NCBI RefSeq assembly: GCF_031760065.1
Contig: NZ_CP134500.1
Location: forward strand, 4,340,001 to 4,404,000
Reading direction: 5' to 3'
DNA length: 64,000 nt
Source: Streptomyces durocortorensis
Lineage (GTDB): Bacteria; Actinomycetota; Actinomycetes; Streptomycetales; Streptomycetaceae
Shown: positions 8,690 through 16,768 of the stretch, one piece after another
Layout of the letters: each line of letters begins with the position of its first letter
Numbering within the stretch: the first letter of the stretch is position 1
Notes under the pieces: model-generated
What the model saw: the letters and a program-made list of their open reading frames with translations, nothing else
Told to the model about the DNA's origin: nothing
The model's database searches: none
Translations under genes and position numbers: made by a program

Positions 8690-9109
8690 TCACCCGCTCT
8701 CCTCCCCCGCCGCCGGGGCCAGTTGCGCCAGCACCAGCCCGTGCAGCAGCTCCGGGTCCACGAACTCGTCCTCCTCCGGCGCCCCGCACCGCCAGCTCAG
8801 CGGGTACGTGTTGCCGTCCGGGGCGGGGATGCCCACCCACTCGTCGCGGGTGGCAGGCCCGAAGCACTTCACGCCCGGCGGCCAGTCGTACCCCTCGCTC
8901 GCACCCGGCGGAATCAGGAAGTACGTCCACCGCGCCCCCGCCACCTCCCGCACCACCGGACCGGGCTCGCCCTCCGTCAGTGTCGCCAGGTGCTGGAGGA
9001 CCGCCTCGCCCCGGATGCCCCGGAGCCGGATGGCGTCGAAGTGGATACCGGTGAGGTGGAGTTGGTGCCCGGCGGTGGGTACCCATTCGGGGAGTTTCTT
9101 GCTCGTCAT
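8690..9109 (-). CDS. Conserved hypothetical protein next to an XRE/DUF397 pair
   Basis: 139 residues from ATG 9109; an alternative ATG at 9121 adds four residues. It has the look of a small streptomycete family seen beside XRE regulators, with LTGIHFDAIRL near the start, EGEPGPVVREVAGARWTYFLIPPG in the middle and VGIPAPDGNTYPLSWRC near the end. It is soluble, with no known motif. It is divergent from the XRE gene, whose start lies 63 bp away, so promoter sharing is likely. Function unknown. Confidence 0.75.
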   Translation of the reverse strand: MTSKKLPEWVPTAGHQLHLTGIHFDAIRLRGIRGEAVLQHLATLTEGEPGPVVREVAGARWTYFLIPPGASEGYDWPPGVKCFGPATRDEWVGIPAPDGNTYPLSWRCGAPEEDEFVDPELLHGLVLAQLAPAAGEESG

Positions 9110-9172
9110 GGCTACGAGCATTCCCTCGGCTGCGTAGCGTGACCAGCAGAACGCGGTCCACATCGACGTGAT

Positions 9173-10009
9173 GTGGGGAGGGTGGTGACGGCTGTGGGGA
9201 CGAGTGGTGAGCTGACGCACGGACGGCGGCTGGTGGGAGAGCTGGTCCGTATCCACCGGGTGCGGGCCGGACATACGCAGAAGACGGCGGCGGATGTGCT
9301 GCTGATCTCGGAATCCCTGATGGGAGCGGTCGAGCGGGCGGAACGCATTCCCTCGCGCGACCTGTTGATGGACGCCGAGCGGGTGTTCGGGGCGGACGGG
9401 GCGCTGGAGGCGTGCTGCGAGCTGGTGGACGAGGAGAAGTACCCCCCGAAGATCCTGGACTGGGTACGGCTGGAACGTCTGGCGCGCGTCATCAGTGCGT
9501 ACGAGACGATGGTGATCCCGGGATTGCTCCAGACCGAGGGATATGCGCGGGCACTGTACGAGGCGAGAGTTCCGGCGTACACGGACCAGGAGATCGTGCG
9601 GCACGTCGAAGCCCGGATGGAACGCGGCGCGGTGCTGATCCGGAAGACGCCGCCACGCGTGGGGTACGTCATCGAGGAAGCGATCCTGGATCGCCCCCTC
9701 GGTGGCGGTGGGGTGCTCAAGGAGCAACTTCGACACCTGCTGGAGTGCATGCGCACGATGAATCACCTGACTCTGCAAGTGATGCCGACCCGCCGCCACA
9801 CCCATGCCGGTCTGAACGGGCCGATGAAGCTGATGGCCACAGAGGAAGGCCGTCACCTCGTGTATCAGGAAGGGCAAGGTGGCGCTACGTTGATCTCCAA
9901 GCCCGAACGGGTCAGCGACCTATTCGACCTTTTCGGCACCCTGCGGGCGCAGGCGCTCAACCCCTGGGAGTCTGCCGAGTTCATCGAGAAGAAGGTGGCA
10001 GAACTGTGA
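9173..10009 (+). CDS. XRE-type helix-turn-helix regulator with DUF5753
   Basis: Up to 278 residues. GTG 9173 is the longest start; GTG 9185 or 9194 fit the GGGGAGGG ribosome-binding site better. The N-terminal HTH reads LVRIHRVRAGHTQKTAADVLLISESLMGAVERAERIP. It is followed by the DUF5753 sensor domain (MVIPGLLQTEGYARAL, PPRVGYVIEEAILDRPLGG, LQVMPTRRHTHAGLNGPM). This is the Scr1/BldB-partner-like class that works with small DUF397 proteins in development and in toxin-antitoxin-like pairs. Its stop overlaps the DUF397 start (GTGA). Confidence 0.9.
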   Translation: MGRVVTAVGTSGELTHGRRLVGELVRIHRVRAGHTQKTAADVLLISESLMGAVERAERIPSRDLLMDAERVFGADGALEACCELVDEEKYPPKILDWVRLERLARVISAYETMVIPGLLQTEGYARALYEARVPAYTDQEIVRHVEARMERGAVLIRKTPPRVGYVIEEAILDRPLGGGGVLKEQLRHLLECMRTMNHLTLQVMPTRRHTHAGLNGPMKLMATEEGRHLVYQEGQGGATLISKPERVSDLFDLFGTLRAQALNPWESAEFIEKKVAEL

Positions 10010-10257
10010 AGACAGGGCCCGAACTGTTCTGGTTCAAGTCCAGTTACAGCAACAACGAGGGCGGCGAGTGCATCGAAGTCGCCTACGACTGGCGCAAGTC
10101 CAGCTACAGCAACAACGAGGGCGCTGCCTGCGTGGAGGTCGCCGCCTGCCCCCACACCGTCCACATCCGCGACTCCAAGGTCACCGACGGCCCCGCCTTC
10201 GCCGTCGCCCCGGCCGCCTGGACCGCGTTCCTGGACCACGCGGTCCTCAACGGCTGA
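10006..10257 (+). CDS. DUF397 protein with duplicated N-terminal motif
   Basis: 83 residues from GTG 10006, translationally coupled to the XRE regulator. DUF397 normally has one W-x-KSSYS...CVEVA block. Here the block occurs twice, WFKSSYSNNEGGECIEVA and then WRKSSYSNNEGAACVEVA, encoded by an exact 60 bp-period tandem repeat (10033-10143). It ends with VHIRDSKVTDGPAFAVAPAAWTAFL as usual. In this family the small protein is thought to modulate or antagonise the adjacent XRE protein. Confidence 0.88.
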   Translation: MKTGPELFWFKSSYSNNEGGECIEVAYDWRKSSYSNNEGAACVEVAACPHTVHIRDSKVTDGPAFAVAPAAWTAFLDHAVLNG

Positions 10258-10267
10258 GGCCGGGGCC

Positions 10268-11521
10268 TCAGCGGGGCCGCAGTCCCAGGGTGAGGCCGGC
10301 CGGGAGCAGCGTCGTCCGTACATCCGGGAGGGGGTCCATGCGCTCCACGGTGAAGCGGAACCGGGCCACGAGGGTGGACAGGACGGTCGCCAGCTCCAGG
10401 TCCGCCAGCGCCTTGCCGACGCACCAGCGGCTGCCGATCCCGTACGGGAGGTACTCCCCGGCAGTCGGCTGGAGCGACGCCCAGCGGTGCGGGCGGAACG
10501 CCGAGGGGTCGGTGAAGACCGGTGCGGTGCGGTGCATGACGTACGGCGAGATCATGACCGCCGCGCCGGCCGGAATGCTCCAGTCGCCGCAGGTCTGCAG
10601 GCCGTTGGCCGTGCGCAGGATCAGCCAGTTGGGCGGCCACAGGCGCAGCGACTCGGCGATCGTCCAGCGCAGGATGTCCGGGGTGGTGGCGCCGCCGCCC
10701 GGGTCCACGGCGGCCGCGCACTCCTCGGCCACGTCCGGCTCGCGGGCCAGCGCCACCAGGGCCCAGGTGACGGCGGCCGCCGGGACCCGGTAGGAGGCGA
10801 GGCCGTTGGAGACGAGCATGCGGACCGTCGCCTCGCCGTCCAGGCCGGCGGCGGCCAGCGACGCGACGAGTCCGCCCTCGCCCGGCCCGTCGAGCGCCCG
10901 GCGCAGTTCCTCCTCAAGCTTCTTCTGCGCGCTGACCGACCGGCGGTAGCGGGGCAGGAAGCGGCGTACGGCGGGCGGGAAGTGGAAGGGGCTGCTGATC
11001 AGCGGTGTGAGCGAGTTCAGCAGGTCGCCGGTGCGTGCGGCGGCGGCCCCGGCGTCGCGGGTGCCGAAGCAGAACCGGGCGAAGGAGCGGGCGGACAGCT
11101 GCTCCAGCTCCGCGACGGGGTCGGTGACCGAGGAGCGGGCCTGCCAACGGTCGCACAGTCGGCCGGTCTCTTCCGCCAGCCAGACCCGGTGGGCCTCCAG
11201 CGCCGGGGGAGACATGCCCTTCTGGGTGGCGCGCCGACCCCGCATCCACGCTTCGGTGGCCGGGTCGCCGCGCACACCGCTGACCTCGTCGCGCCGGATG
11301 TTGCCGGTGACGAGGAAGTCGGTGTTCGTGCGCCGGAGTACGTCGTGGACGGCGGCCGGGTCGTTGACGAGGACGGTGCCCTCGGTCAGTTCCACCACCG
11401 GGCCGTGCCGCTCGACCGAGGCCAGGAGATGGCCGAGGCGGTCCTTCTCGTACTGCTCCATCAGCCCGGCCTGCGTCGTGCCCGTGCGGACCGGGGGGCG
11501 GGGCATGGTCTGTTCGGTCAA
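10268..11521 (-). CDS. Cytochrome P450, putative RiPP-tailoring enzyme
   Basis: 417 residues from TTG 11521, with AAGGG seven bases upstream; ATG 11506 is an alternative. The heme-ligand loop is YGIGSRWCVG, with the axial Cys at 367, and the ExxR pair is in ESLRLWPP. The I-helix (LASYRVPAAAVTWAL) lacks the usual AGxxT acid/alcohol pair. Loss of that pair is common in P450s that couple aromatic rings rather than hydroxylate. It lies 71 bp downstream of a 28-codon peptide gene on the same strand, separated by a strong hairpin. Precursor plus P450 is the minimal layout of biarylitide, atropopeptide and cyclophane RiPP loci. Proposed role (inference): oxidative cross-linking of Tyr and Trp in the peptide core. 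Confidence 0.85.
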   Translation of the reverse strand: MTEQTMPRPPVRTGTTQAGLMEQYEKDRLGHLLASVERHGPVVELTEGTVLVNDPAAVHDVLRRTNTDFLVTGNIRRDEVSGVRGDPATEAWMRGRRATQKGMSPPALEAHRVWLAEETGRLCDRWQARSSVTDPVAELEQLSARSFARFCFGTRDAGAAAARTGDLLNSLTPLISSPFHFPPAVRRFLPRYRRSVSAQKKLEEELRRALDGPGEGGLVASLAAAGLDGEATVRMLVSNGLASYRVPAAAVTWALVALAREPDVAEECAAAVDPGGGATTPDILRWTIAESLRLWPPNWLILRTANGLQTCGDWSIPAGAAVMISPYVMHRTAPVFTDPSAFRPHRWASLQPTAGEYLPYGIGSRWCVGKALADLELATVLSTLVARFRFTVERMDPLPDVRTTLLPAGLTLGLRPR

Positions 11522-11543
11522 CGGGACACCCTTGGGTCGGTGA

Positions 11544-11576
11544 ACGGCCCGGCCCCGACAGGCGGGGCCGGGCCGT
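11544..11576 (-). terminator. 13 bp perfect hairpin between peptide gene and P450
   Basis: Arms ACGGCCCGGCCCC (11544-11556) and GGGGCCGGGCCGT (11564-11576) pair perfectly around a 7-base loop. The hairpin lies 16 bases after the peptide stop codon and 22 bases before the P450 start. It has no U-tract. It may act as a partial terminator or RNA-stability element giving more peptide than enzyme, as in many RiPP operons. Confidence 0.7.
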
Positions 11577-11592
11577 CATCGGGACTGACGTA

Positions 11593-11679
11593 CTACGGGA
11601 CCCAGGGGTAGGCCCCGGCGGCTCCCTTGGTCGTGAAGCCGAACTTGCTCGCAGCCTTGTAAAGAATGCGCTTAGCCAT
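11593..11679 (-). CDS. 28-residue putative RiPP precursor peptide
   Basis: This gene is too short for ordinary gene calling. ATG 11679 follows a near-ideal ribosome-binding site (AGGAGGTG, six bases away), and the frame ends with TAG at 11593-11595. The N-terminal ~20 residues form a basic leader, MAKRILYKAASKFGFTTKGA. The C-terminal end is GAYPWVP, rich in aromatic residues with Tyr and Trp two positions apart. A P450 follows on the same strand and a second P450 diverges on the other. Size, leader character and aromatic C-terminus match precursors of P450-cross-linked peptides. No protease or transporter gene is adjacent, which is also usual for these minimal loci. The specific class is not assigned. 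Confidence 0.75.
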   Translation of the reverse strand: MAKRILYKAASKFGFTTKGAAGAYPWVP

Positions 11680-11799
11680 CAGACACCTCCTCATACATGG
11701 GGAACATCGACGGTGTGACCACCGTCGTCAGCGTAGGAAACATGGCCCAATGTGGCGTCGTATAAACAGAGTTACAGGAAAAATTTCGGCAACTCACTG

Positions 11800-11828
11800 T
11801 TACGGCAGGAAGTTCGGCGGGCTAGTGT
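11800..11828 (+). promoter_or_regulatory. Candidate promoter for the second P450
   Basis: TTACGG (11800-11805) and TAGTGT (11823-11828) are separated by 17 bp and lie in an unusually AT-rich patch (11758-11800) for this genome. The match to sigma-HrdB hexamers is only moderate. The P450 start is about 90 bases downstream. Confidence 0.3.
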
Positions 11829-11917
11829 GGCCGGACGAACCGCTGGGGCTCACGGGCCGCACCACCACCACGCCTCACACGACTCAACGACTCACACGAC
11901 TCATCAGGGGAGCTGTT

Positions 11918-13135
11918 GTGACGGACCCGGCCGCAGTCGATCTCCTCGACATCGATCCCGCCTTCGGGTCCGATCCCTACCCCGCCTACGCCGTGCTGCG
12001 GGCCCGCGGGCCCGTCCACGAGATCCGCGGGGGCGGCGAGGAGCGGTTCTGGCTCGTCGTCGGCCATGACGCCTGCCGGGAAGCGCTCACCGACCCCCGG
12101 CTCAGCCGGGACTGGCGGCGCAACGGCCATCTGGCCACCGGTGTCGACGCACCGCCCGCCACGGACGGCCCCGGCAACGCCCACATGCTGCTGAGCGACC
12201 CGCCGGACCACACCCGGCTGCGGCGGCTGGCCGCCCGCGCGTTCACCCCGCGCCGCGTCGCCGCTCTCGCCCCGCGCATCCAGGAAGTCACCGACGGGCT
12301 GGTGAGGGACATGCTCGCCGCCGAGGACCGCCGGGCCGATCTGGTGGATGCGCTCGCCTACCCGCTCCGGATCACCGTCATCTGTGAACTGCTCGGCATT
12401 CCGGACCTGGACCGGGATGCCTTCCGGCAGTGGTCCGACGAGATCACCGCGCCCACCGGTGCGGAGGCGTCGCGGGCCGCGCAGGCGGCGGCGGTGCCGT
12501 ATCTCGACGGGCTGATCGCCGCCAAGCGCGAGGCGCCGGGGGACGACCTGCTCAGCGACCTGATCCACACGGTCGACGAGGGCGGGGAGCGGATGAGCGA
12601 GGACGAACTGCTCTCGATGGCTCTCCTGCTGCTCCTGGCGGGGCACGAGTCCACGGTGAACTTCATCTGCAAGGGCGTCCGCGCGCTCTTCGCCCACCCC
12701 GAGCAGTTCGCCCTGCTCCGCGGCGACCTGGACGGCCTCGTGGCGGGGGCGGTGGAGGAGATGCTGCGCTACGACGCCCCGGTGGAGACCGCACCGCCCC
12801 GGGTGGCCGTCGAGCCGGTGGAGATCGGCGGCCGGGTCGTCCCCGCGGGCGCCGTGGTCCTGATCGCCCTGGCCGACGCGGGCCGGGACCCGGCCCGCGT
12901 CGCCTCCCCGGACCGCTTCGACATCCGCCGTACGGCAGCCGGGGACCGGGGGCATCTGGCGTTCGGTCACGGCGTCCACCACTGCCTGGGCGCACCGCTG
13001 GCCCGCCTCGAAGGGCGCATCGTCTTCCGCACCCTGCTCGACCGCTGCCCGACGCTCGCCCCGGACGGGGCTCCGGGGGACCGGATGTCGGGGCTGCTCG
13101 TTCGCGGAGAACGGAAGGTTCCGGTCCGGTGGTGA
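11918..13135 (+). CDS. Cytochrome P450 (CYP107-like class)
   Basis: 405 residues from GTG 11918, preceded by AGGGGAG at good spacing; the long upstream extension is not coding. All classical motifs are present: I-helix LLLAGHESTVNF, ExxR in EEMLRYD, and heme loop FGHGVHHCLG with the axial Cys at 356. It resembles soluble actinobacterial class I P450s that hydroxylate natural products using ferredoxin. It is divergent from the peptide/P450 pair with 238 bp between starts, so it may be a second tailoring enzyme of that locus or an unrelated neighbour. No ferredoxin gene is nearby. Confidence 0.88.
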   Translation: MTDPAAVDLLDIDPAFGSDPYPAYAVLRARGPVHEIRGGGEERFWLVVGHDACREALTDPRLSRDWRRNGHLATGVDAPPATDGPGNAHMLLSDPPDHTRLRRLAARAFTPRRVAALAPRIQEVTDGLVRDMLAAEDRRADLVDALAYPLRITVICELLGIPDLDRDAFRQWSDEITAPTGAEASRAAQAAAVPYLDGLIAAKREAPGDDLLSDLIHTVDEGGERMSEDELLSMALLLLLAGHESTVNFICKGVRALFAHPEQFALLRGDLDGLVAGAVEEMLRYDAPVETAPPRVAVEPVEIGGRVVPAGAVVLIALADAGRDPARVASPDRFDIRRTAAGDRGHLAFGHGVHHCLGAPLARLEGRIVFRTLLDRCPTLAPDGAPGDRMSGLLVRGERKVPVRW

Positions 13136-13168
13136 GGCGCCGGAGTGCCGACGCGGGCCTCATGGACC

Positions 13169-13208
13169 CGGCGCGGGCTTCACAGCTGCGGCGCGGGCTT
13201 CACAGCCC
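13169..13208. repeat. 20 bp tandem repeat between convergent genes
   Basis: CGGCGCGGGCTTCACAGCTG at 13169-13188 is followed by CGGCGCGGGCTTCACAGCCC at 13189-13208. The second copy covers the stop codon of the pspAB gene on the minus strand. Confidence 0.7.
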
Positions 13209-13793
13209 CGGCGCACCCCACACCGGGAACCACCGCGACAGGTCCTTCTCCACCCGGAGGTCGTCGCCGAGGGCTCCCCGCACCTGGAGCTCCAGCTGGT
13301 TGTCCCGCTTCTCGGCCCCGCCGGGCAGCGGGGCGAACGGGTAGAACGTGCCGCGCTTGTACAGGTACACGAGCGCCAGCGACCGGCCCCCGGCGCCCTC
13401 CCCGTCCCGGAAGCCGATCAGCGAGCACAGCAGGTGCGGGCCGAAGCCGCCGTCCTGGAGCAGGGTGTTCACCGCGTGCAGGTCGTTGACCAGGCCCGCC
13501 GTGTCGTCGGCCGGGTGGCTGGCCAGCAGCCAGGTGTAGCCGTACGCGTCCCGGCTGAACTCCACCGGGATGCCCCCGCGCTCCGTATCCGCGTCGAGCA
13601 GCTCCCGTACGTCCTCCTGGAGGCGCGCGAAACCGCCGCCCTCCACGCCCGCGAAGCAGACGGAGCCCAGGCCGGTCGGCGTGAAGCCGGTCGCGGCCTG
13701 GAGGGTCAGGGCGGCCGAGGGGACGGCGAAGAGCTGGTCGAGGTCGGGGCGGACCGGTTTGCTCCGGCCGAGGATCGCGTCGAGCAGGCCCAC
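13200..13793 (-). CDS. pspAB: PspA-associated protein PspAB
   Basis: 197 residues beginning MGLLDAILGRSKPVRPDLDQLFAVPSA, the characteristic opening of actinobacterial PspAB. It has no membrane segment or catalytic motif. It lies 29 bp downstream of htpX on the same strand, and the two normally occur together. The pair is linked to membrane stress and quality control. PspAB is thought to assist the phage-shock/PspA response, but its biochemical role is unknown. Confidence 0.82.
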   Translation of the reverse strand: MGLLDAILGRSKPVRPDLDQLFAVPSAALTLQAATGFTPTGLGSVCFAGVEGGGFARLQEDVRELLDADTERGGIPVEFSRDAYGYTWLLASHPADDTAGLVNDLHAVNTLLQDGGFGPHLLCSLIGFRDGEGAGGRSLALVYLYKRGTFYPFAPLPGGAEKRDNQLELQVRGALGDDLRVEKDLSRWFPVWGAPGL

Positions 13794-13822
13794 GGGCGTA
13801 ACTCCTCACTACGTTGAAGCGC

Positions 13823-14731
13823 TCAGCGGGACAGGTCGGTGGAGATGCGGGACAGCTGGTCCAGGCGCTGTTCCAGGGTCGGGTGGGAGGAGAACAGCCG
13901 GCCCAGGCTCTCCTTCGCGGAGAACGCCGGGACGAAGTAGAACGCGTTGTACGGCTCCGCCTTCCGCAGGTCCTCGGTCGGGATGCGGGCCATCTGCCCG
14001 CTGACCTTCGTCAGGGCGGAGGCGAGGGCGGAGGGGCGGCCGGTGAGGAGGGCGGCGGCGCGGTCGGCGGACAGTTCCCGGTAGCGGGAGAGCAGCCTGG
14101 TCAGCAGGAAGCTGATCGCGTACACGACGGCGCTGATCAGTGGGATGAGCAGGAGGAGGATGCCCGCCGGGTCGTTGCCCGGACGACTGCGCGCGAAACC
14201 GCCCCACAGGGCGATGCGGGTGATGATGCCCGCCAGTACGCCGAGGAACGAGGCGATCGTCATGACGGCGACGTCCCGGTGCGCGACGTGCGACATCTCG
14301 TGGGCGAGGACGCCCTCCAGCTCCTCCGGTTCCAGGCGGCGCAGCAGGCCCGTCGTCGCGCAGACCAGGGCCGTCTTCTCGCTGCGGCCGGTGGCGAACG
14401 CGTTCGGTACGTCGCTCTCGGCGATGGCCACCTTGGGCTTCGGCATGTCCGCCAGCGCGCAGATCCGGTCGATGGTGCCGTGCAGCTCGGGGGCCTGCTC
14501 GGGGGTGACCTCGCGGGCGCCCATGCCGTACGCGGCGATGCGGTCGCTGAACCAGAACTGGGCGATGAACAGGCCGCCCGTGATGATCAGGATGATCGGC
14601 CAGGAGCCGCGCAGGGCCGCGAGGAGCACGCCCACGAAGACCACGTACAGCAGGCCGATCAGGAACATGGTGGTGACCATGCGGCCGGTCAGACCCCGGT
14701 CCGGGGCGTAACGGGAACGGGCTCGTGGCAT
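13823..14731 (-). CDS. htpX: HtpX-family membrane zinc metalloprotease
   Basis: 302 residues from ATG 14731 with a GGAGG ribosome-binding site. Two N-terminal membrane helices (about 19-40 and 43-62) precede the zinc motif HEMSH at 144-148. A further membrane pair lies around 155-205, and the third ligand is probably in ELSADRAAALL. M48-family HtpX cleaves damaged membrane proteins from the cytoplasmic side. It forms a probable operon with pspAB. Confidence 0.92.
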   Translation of the reverse strand: MPRARSRYAPDRGLTGRMVTTMFLIGLLYVVFVGVLLAALRGSWPIILIITGGLFIAQFWFSDRIAAYGMGAREVTPEQAPELHGTIDRICALADMPKPKVAIAESDVPNAFATGRSEKTALVCATTGLLRRLEPEELEGVLAHEMSHVAHRDVAVMTIASFLGVLAGIITRIALWGGFARSRPGNDPAGILLLLIPLISAVVYAISFLLTRLLSRYRELSADRAAALLTGRPSALASALTKVSGQMARIPTEDLRKAEPYNAFYFVPAFSAKESLGRLFSSHPTLEQRLDQLSRISTDLSR

Positions 14732-14815
14732 CGGTGCCTCCCAACAGCTCACCTCTCACCTGTCTCCATAGTGCCCCTTTCCTGTTGAAACCGGGTTAAG
14801 TCCGCCGTGCGGGCC

Positions 14816-15502
14816 TCAGGGCCAGAGCAGCTCGCGCGTCCATGCGGCGCCCTCTGAACGGCGGTAGCGGAGCCGGACGTGCCGCCGCCGGGCGTCGCCC
14901 TGGAAGAACTCGACCTCGGCCGGCTCGACCACGTACCGCGTCCAGGTGGGGGCCTCGGCGTCCGGTTCCTCCCGCGCCCGCTCCCAGGCCGTGTCCGCTG
15001 CCCGGTGGAGGGCGGCCACCGACTCCACGACCTCGCTCTGCGACCCAGTCAGGGCGGCGGCCAGCGCCCCGGTGGACCGGGCGTGCAGGTCGGCGTGGCT
15101 CTCGGCCGGGGTGCAGCGGTGGACCGGGCCCCGGACCCGTACCTGCCGTCCCTGTGCGGGCCAGTAGAAGCCGAGCGCGGCGTACGGGCGGGCGGCGAGC
15201 TGGTGGCCCTTGGTGCTGGTGGCGTGCGTGGCGAAGTGCCAGCCCCGCTCGTCGGCGTCGTGCAGCATCAGCGTCCGCACGTCGGGCAGCCCCTCGGCGT
15301 CGGCGGTCGCGAGGCTCATGGTGTGCGGCTCCGGCTGCCCGGCCGCCACGGCCTCGGCGAACCAGTGGTGGAAGAGGGGGAGCGGGGCGGGCGGGGCGGT
15401 CGCCGGGTCGAAGGACGGCAGCTCGGTGTCCCAGACGCGCTGGGCGTGCAGGAGCTCGCGGAAGGCGGGGGAGGGGTGCGGGGTAGCGGTGTTGTTGGTC
15501 AT
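14816..15502 (-). CDS. Pyridoxamine 5'-phosphate oxidase-like flavoprotein
   Basis: 228 residues from ATG 15502. The order of PdxH elements is recognisable: MSLATADAEGLPDVRTLMLHDAD (FMN-binding strand), FATHATSTKGHQLAARPYAALGFYWPAQGRQVRVRG, and a C-terminal segment EFFQGDARRRHVRLRYRR. The canonical PdxH ending (W...RLxP) is modified to WTRELLWP. FMN-dependent oxidation of pyridoxamine or pyridoxine phosphate is the family reaction. Divergence in the tail means it could be a PdxH-like protein with another substrate, such as a phenazine-type oxidase. Confidence 0.8.
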   Translation of the reverse strand: MTNNTATPHPSPAFRELLHAQRVWDTELPSFDPATAPPAPLPLFHHWFAEAVAAGQPEPHTMSLATADAEGLPDVRTLMLHDADERGWHFATHATSTKGHQLAARPYAALGFYWPAQGRQVRVRGPVHRCTPAESHADLHARSTGALAAALTGSQSEVVESVAALHRAADTAWERAREEPDAEAPTWTRYVVEPAEVEFFQGDARRRHVRLRYRRSEGAAWTRELLWP

Positions 15503-15558
15503 GGGGCTATTGGACCGTACGGCTGTGAGGAGGCCCCCGCCCCCGCATTTCCGCCCCC

Positions 15559-16749
15559 TCACCCCCGTCCCAGCACCACCGTCCCCGACGAGCAGAACCA
15601 GCCGCCCGTGCCCGAGGCCACCGCCAGCTCCGGCAGCTCCCCGCCCGGGCGGCGGACCTGGCGCTTCCCGGCCTCGCCGCGCAGTTGCCTCACCGCCTCC
15701 ACCAGGAGGAACAGTCCGCGCATCCCGGGATGGCAGGCGGAGAGGCCGCCGCCGTCCGTGTTGACCGGGAGCTCTCCGCGCAGGCCCGTGCGGCCCTTCT
15801 CGACGAACGCGCCGCCCTCGCCCTTCGCGCAGAAACCCAGGTCCTCCAGCGTCACCAGCGTCATGTACGTGAACGCGTCGTAGATCTCGGCCAGGTCGAT
15901 GTCCGCGGGCGTCACCCCGGCCCGTTCGAAGGCGAGGCGGCCCGATACGGCGGCGGGGGAGACCGTGAAGTCCTCCCACTCGGACATCGTGGAGTGCGAG
16001 ACGTGCTCACCGGTCCCCAGTATCCAGACGGGGGCCTTCGCCGTGTCGGCGACGTACTCCTCGGCGGCCAGCAGCACCGCGCAGCCCCCGTCGCTGCGGA
16101 TGCAGCAGTGCAGCTTGGTGAAGGGGTCCGCGATCATCGGGCCCGACAGGACGTCGTCCACGGTGATCGGGTCCCGGAACATCGCCTCCGGGTTCGCCGC
16201 CGCGTTCGCCCGTGCCGTCACCGCCACCTCGGCGAGCTGCTCCAGCGTCGTGCCGTACTCGTGCATATGGCGGCGGGCGGCCATCGCGTACTTGGCGATC
16301 AGGCTGTGCCCGTACGGCACCTCGAACTGCAACGGCCCCCGCGCCCCGAACGACAGGTTCGACGTGCGGCGGCCCGCCCTGATGTCCGCGCGGGCCGTCG
16401 ACCCGTAGACGAGGAGCACGGCCCGGGCCCGGCCCGCCGCGATGGCGTCCGCCGCGTGGGCGGCCATCACCTCCCAGGTCGCGCCGCCCACCGCCGTGGA
16501 GTCGACCCAGGTCGGCCGCAGCCCCAGGTACTCGGCGACCTCCACCGGGGCGAGGGTCCCGAGCCCGGCGGAGGCGAAGCCGTCGACGACCGAGCGGTCC
16601 AGGCCCGAGTCGGCCAGGGCGCGGCGGGCGGCCTGGGCGTGCAGGGCGTACGGGGTGGCGCCGTCGACGCGCCCGCAGTCCGCGAGCGAAATACCGACGA
16701 CGGCGACCTTGCGGGGGCGGCGGAGGGGTGAAGTCGGGGCGACAGGCAT
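15559..16749 (-). CDS. SCPx/Ltp-type thiolase-fold protein (lipid-transfer protein family)
   Basis: 396 residues from ATG 16749. It has the thiolase fold but not the classical nucleophile Cys region (here STAVGGATWEV). EIYDAFTYMTLVTLEDLGFCAKGEGGAF is typical of SCPx/Ltp proteins. These act as aldolases or non-decarboxylating thiolases on branched or steroid side-chain acyl-CoAs, usually with a DUF35 partner. The operator-like palindrome begins five bases upstream of the start codon, so the message is probably leaderless or the true start is slightly inside. It is divergent from an acyl-CoA dehydrogenase gene under its own palindrome. Confidence 0.85.
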   Translation of the reverse strand: MPVAPTSPLRRPRKVAVVGISLADCGRVDGATPYALHAQAARRALADSGLDRSVVDGFASAGLGTLAPVEVAEYLGLRPTWVDSTAVGGATWEVMAAHAADAIAAGRARAVLLVYGSTARADIRAGRRTSNLSFGARGPLQFEVPYGHSLIAKYAMAARRHMHEYGTTLEQLAEVAVTARANAAANPEAMFRDPITVDDVLSGPMIADPFTKLHCCIRSDGGCAVLLAAEEYVADTAKAPVWILGTGEHVSHSTMSEWEDFTVSPAAVSGRLAFERAGVTPADIDLAEIYDAFTYMTLVTLEDLGFCAKGEGGAFVEKGRTGLRGELPVNTDGGGLSACHPGMRGLFLLVEAVRQLRGEAGKRQVRRPGGELPELAVASGTGGWFCSSGTVVLGRG

Positions 16750-16753
16750 GAAT

Positions 16754-16768
16754 CTGACGGTACATCAG
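16754..16768. promoter_or_regulatory. Palindrome CTGACG-GTA-CATCAG (putative TetR operator, copy 2)
   Basis: An 11/12 match to the consensus CTGACG-N3-CGTCAG. It lies directly in front of the Ltp-type thiolase gene on the minus strand. Confidence 0.65.
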
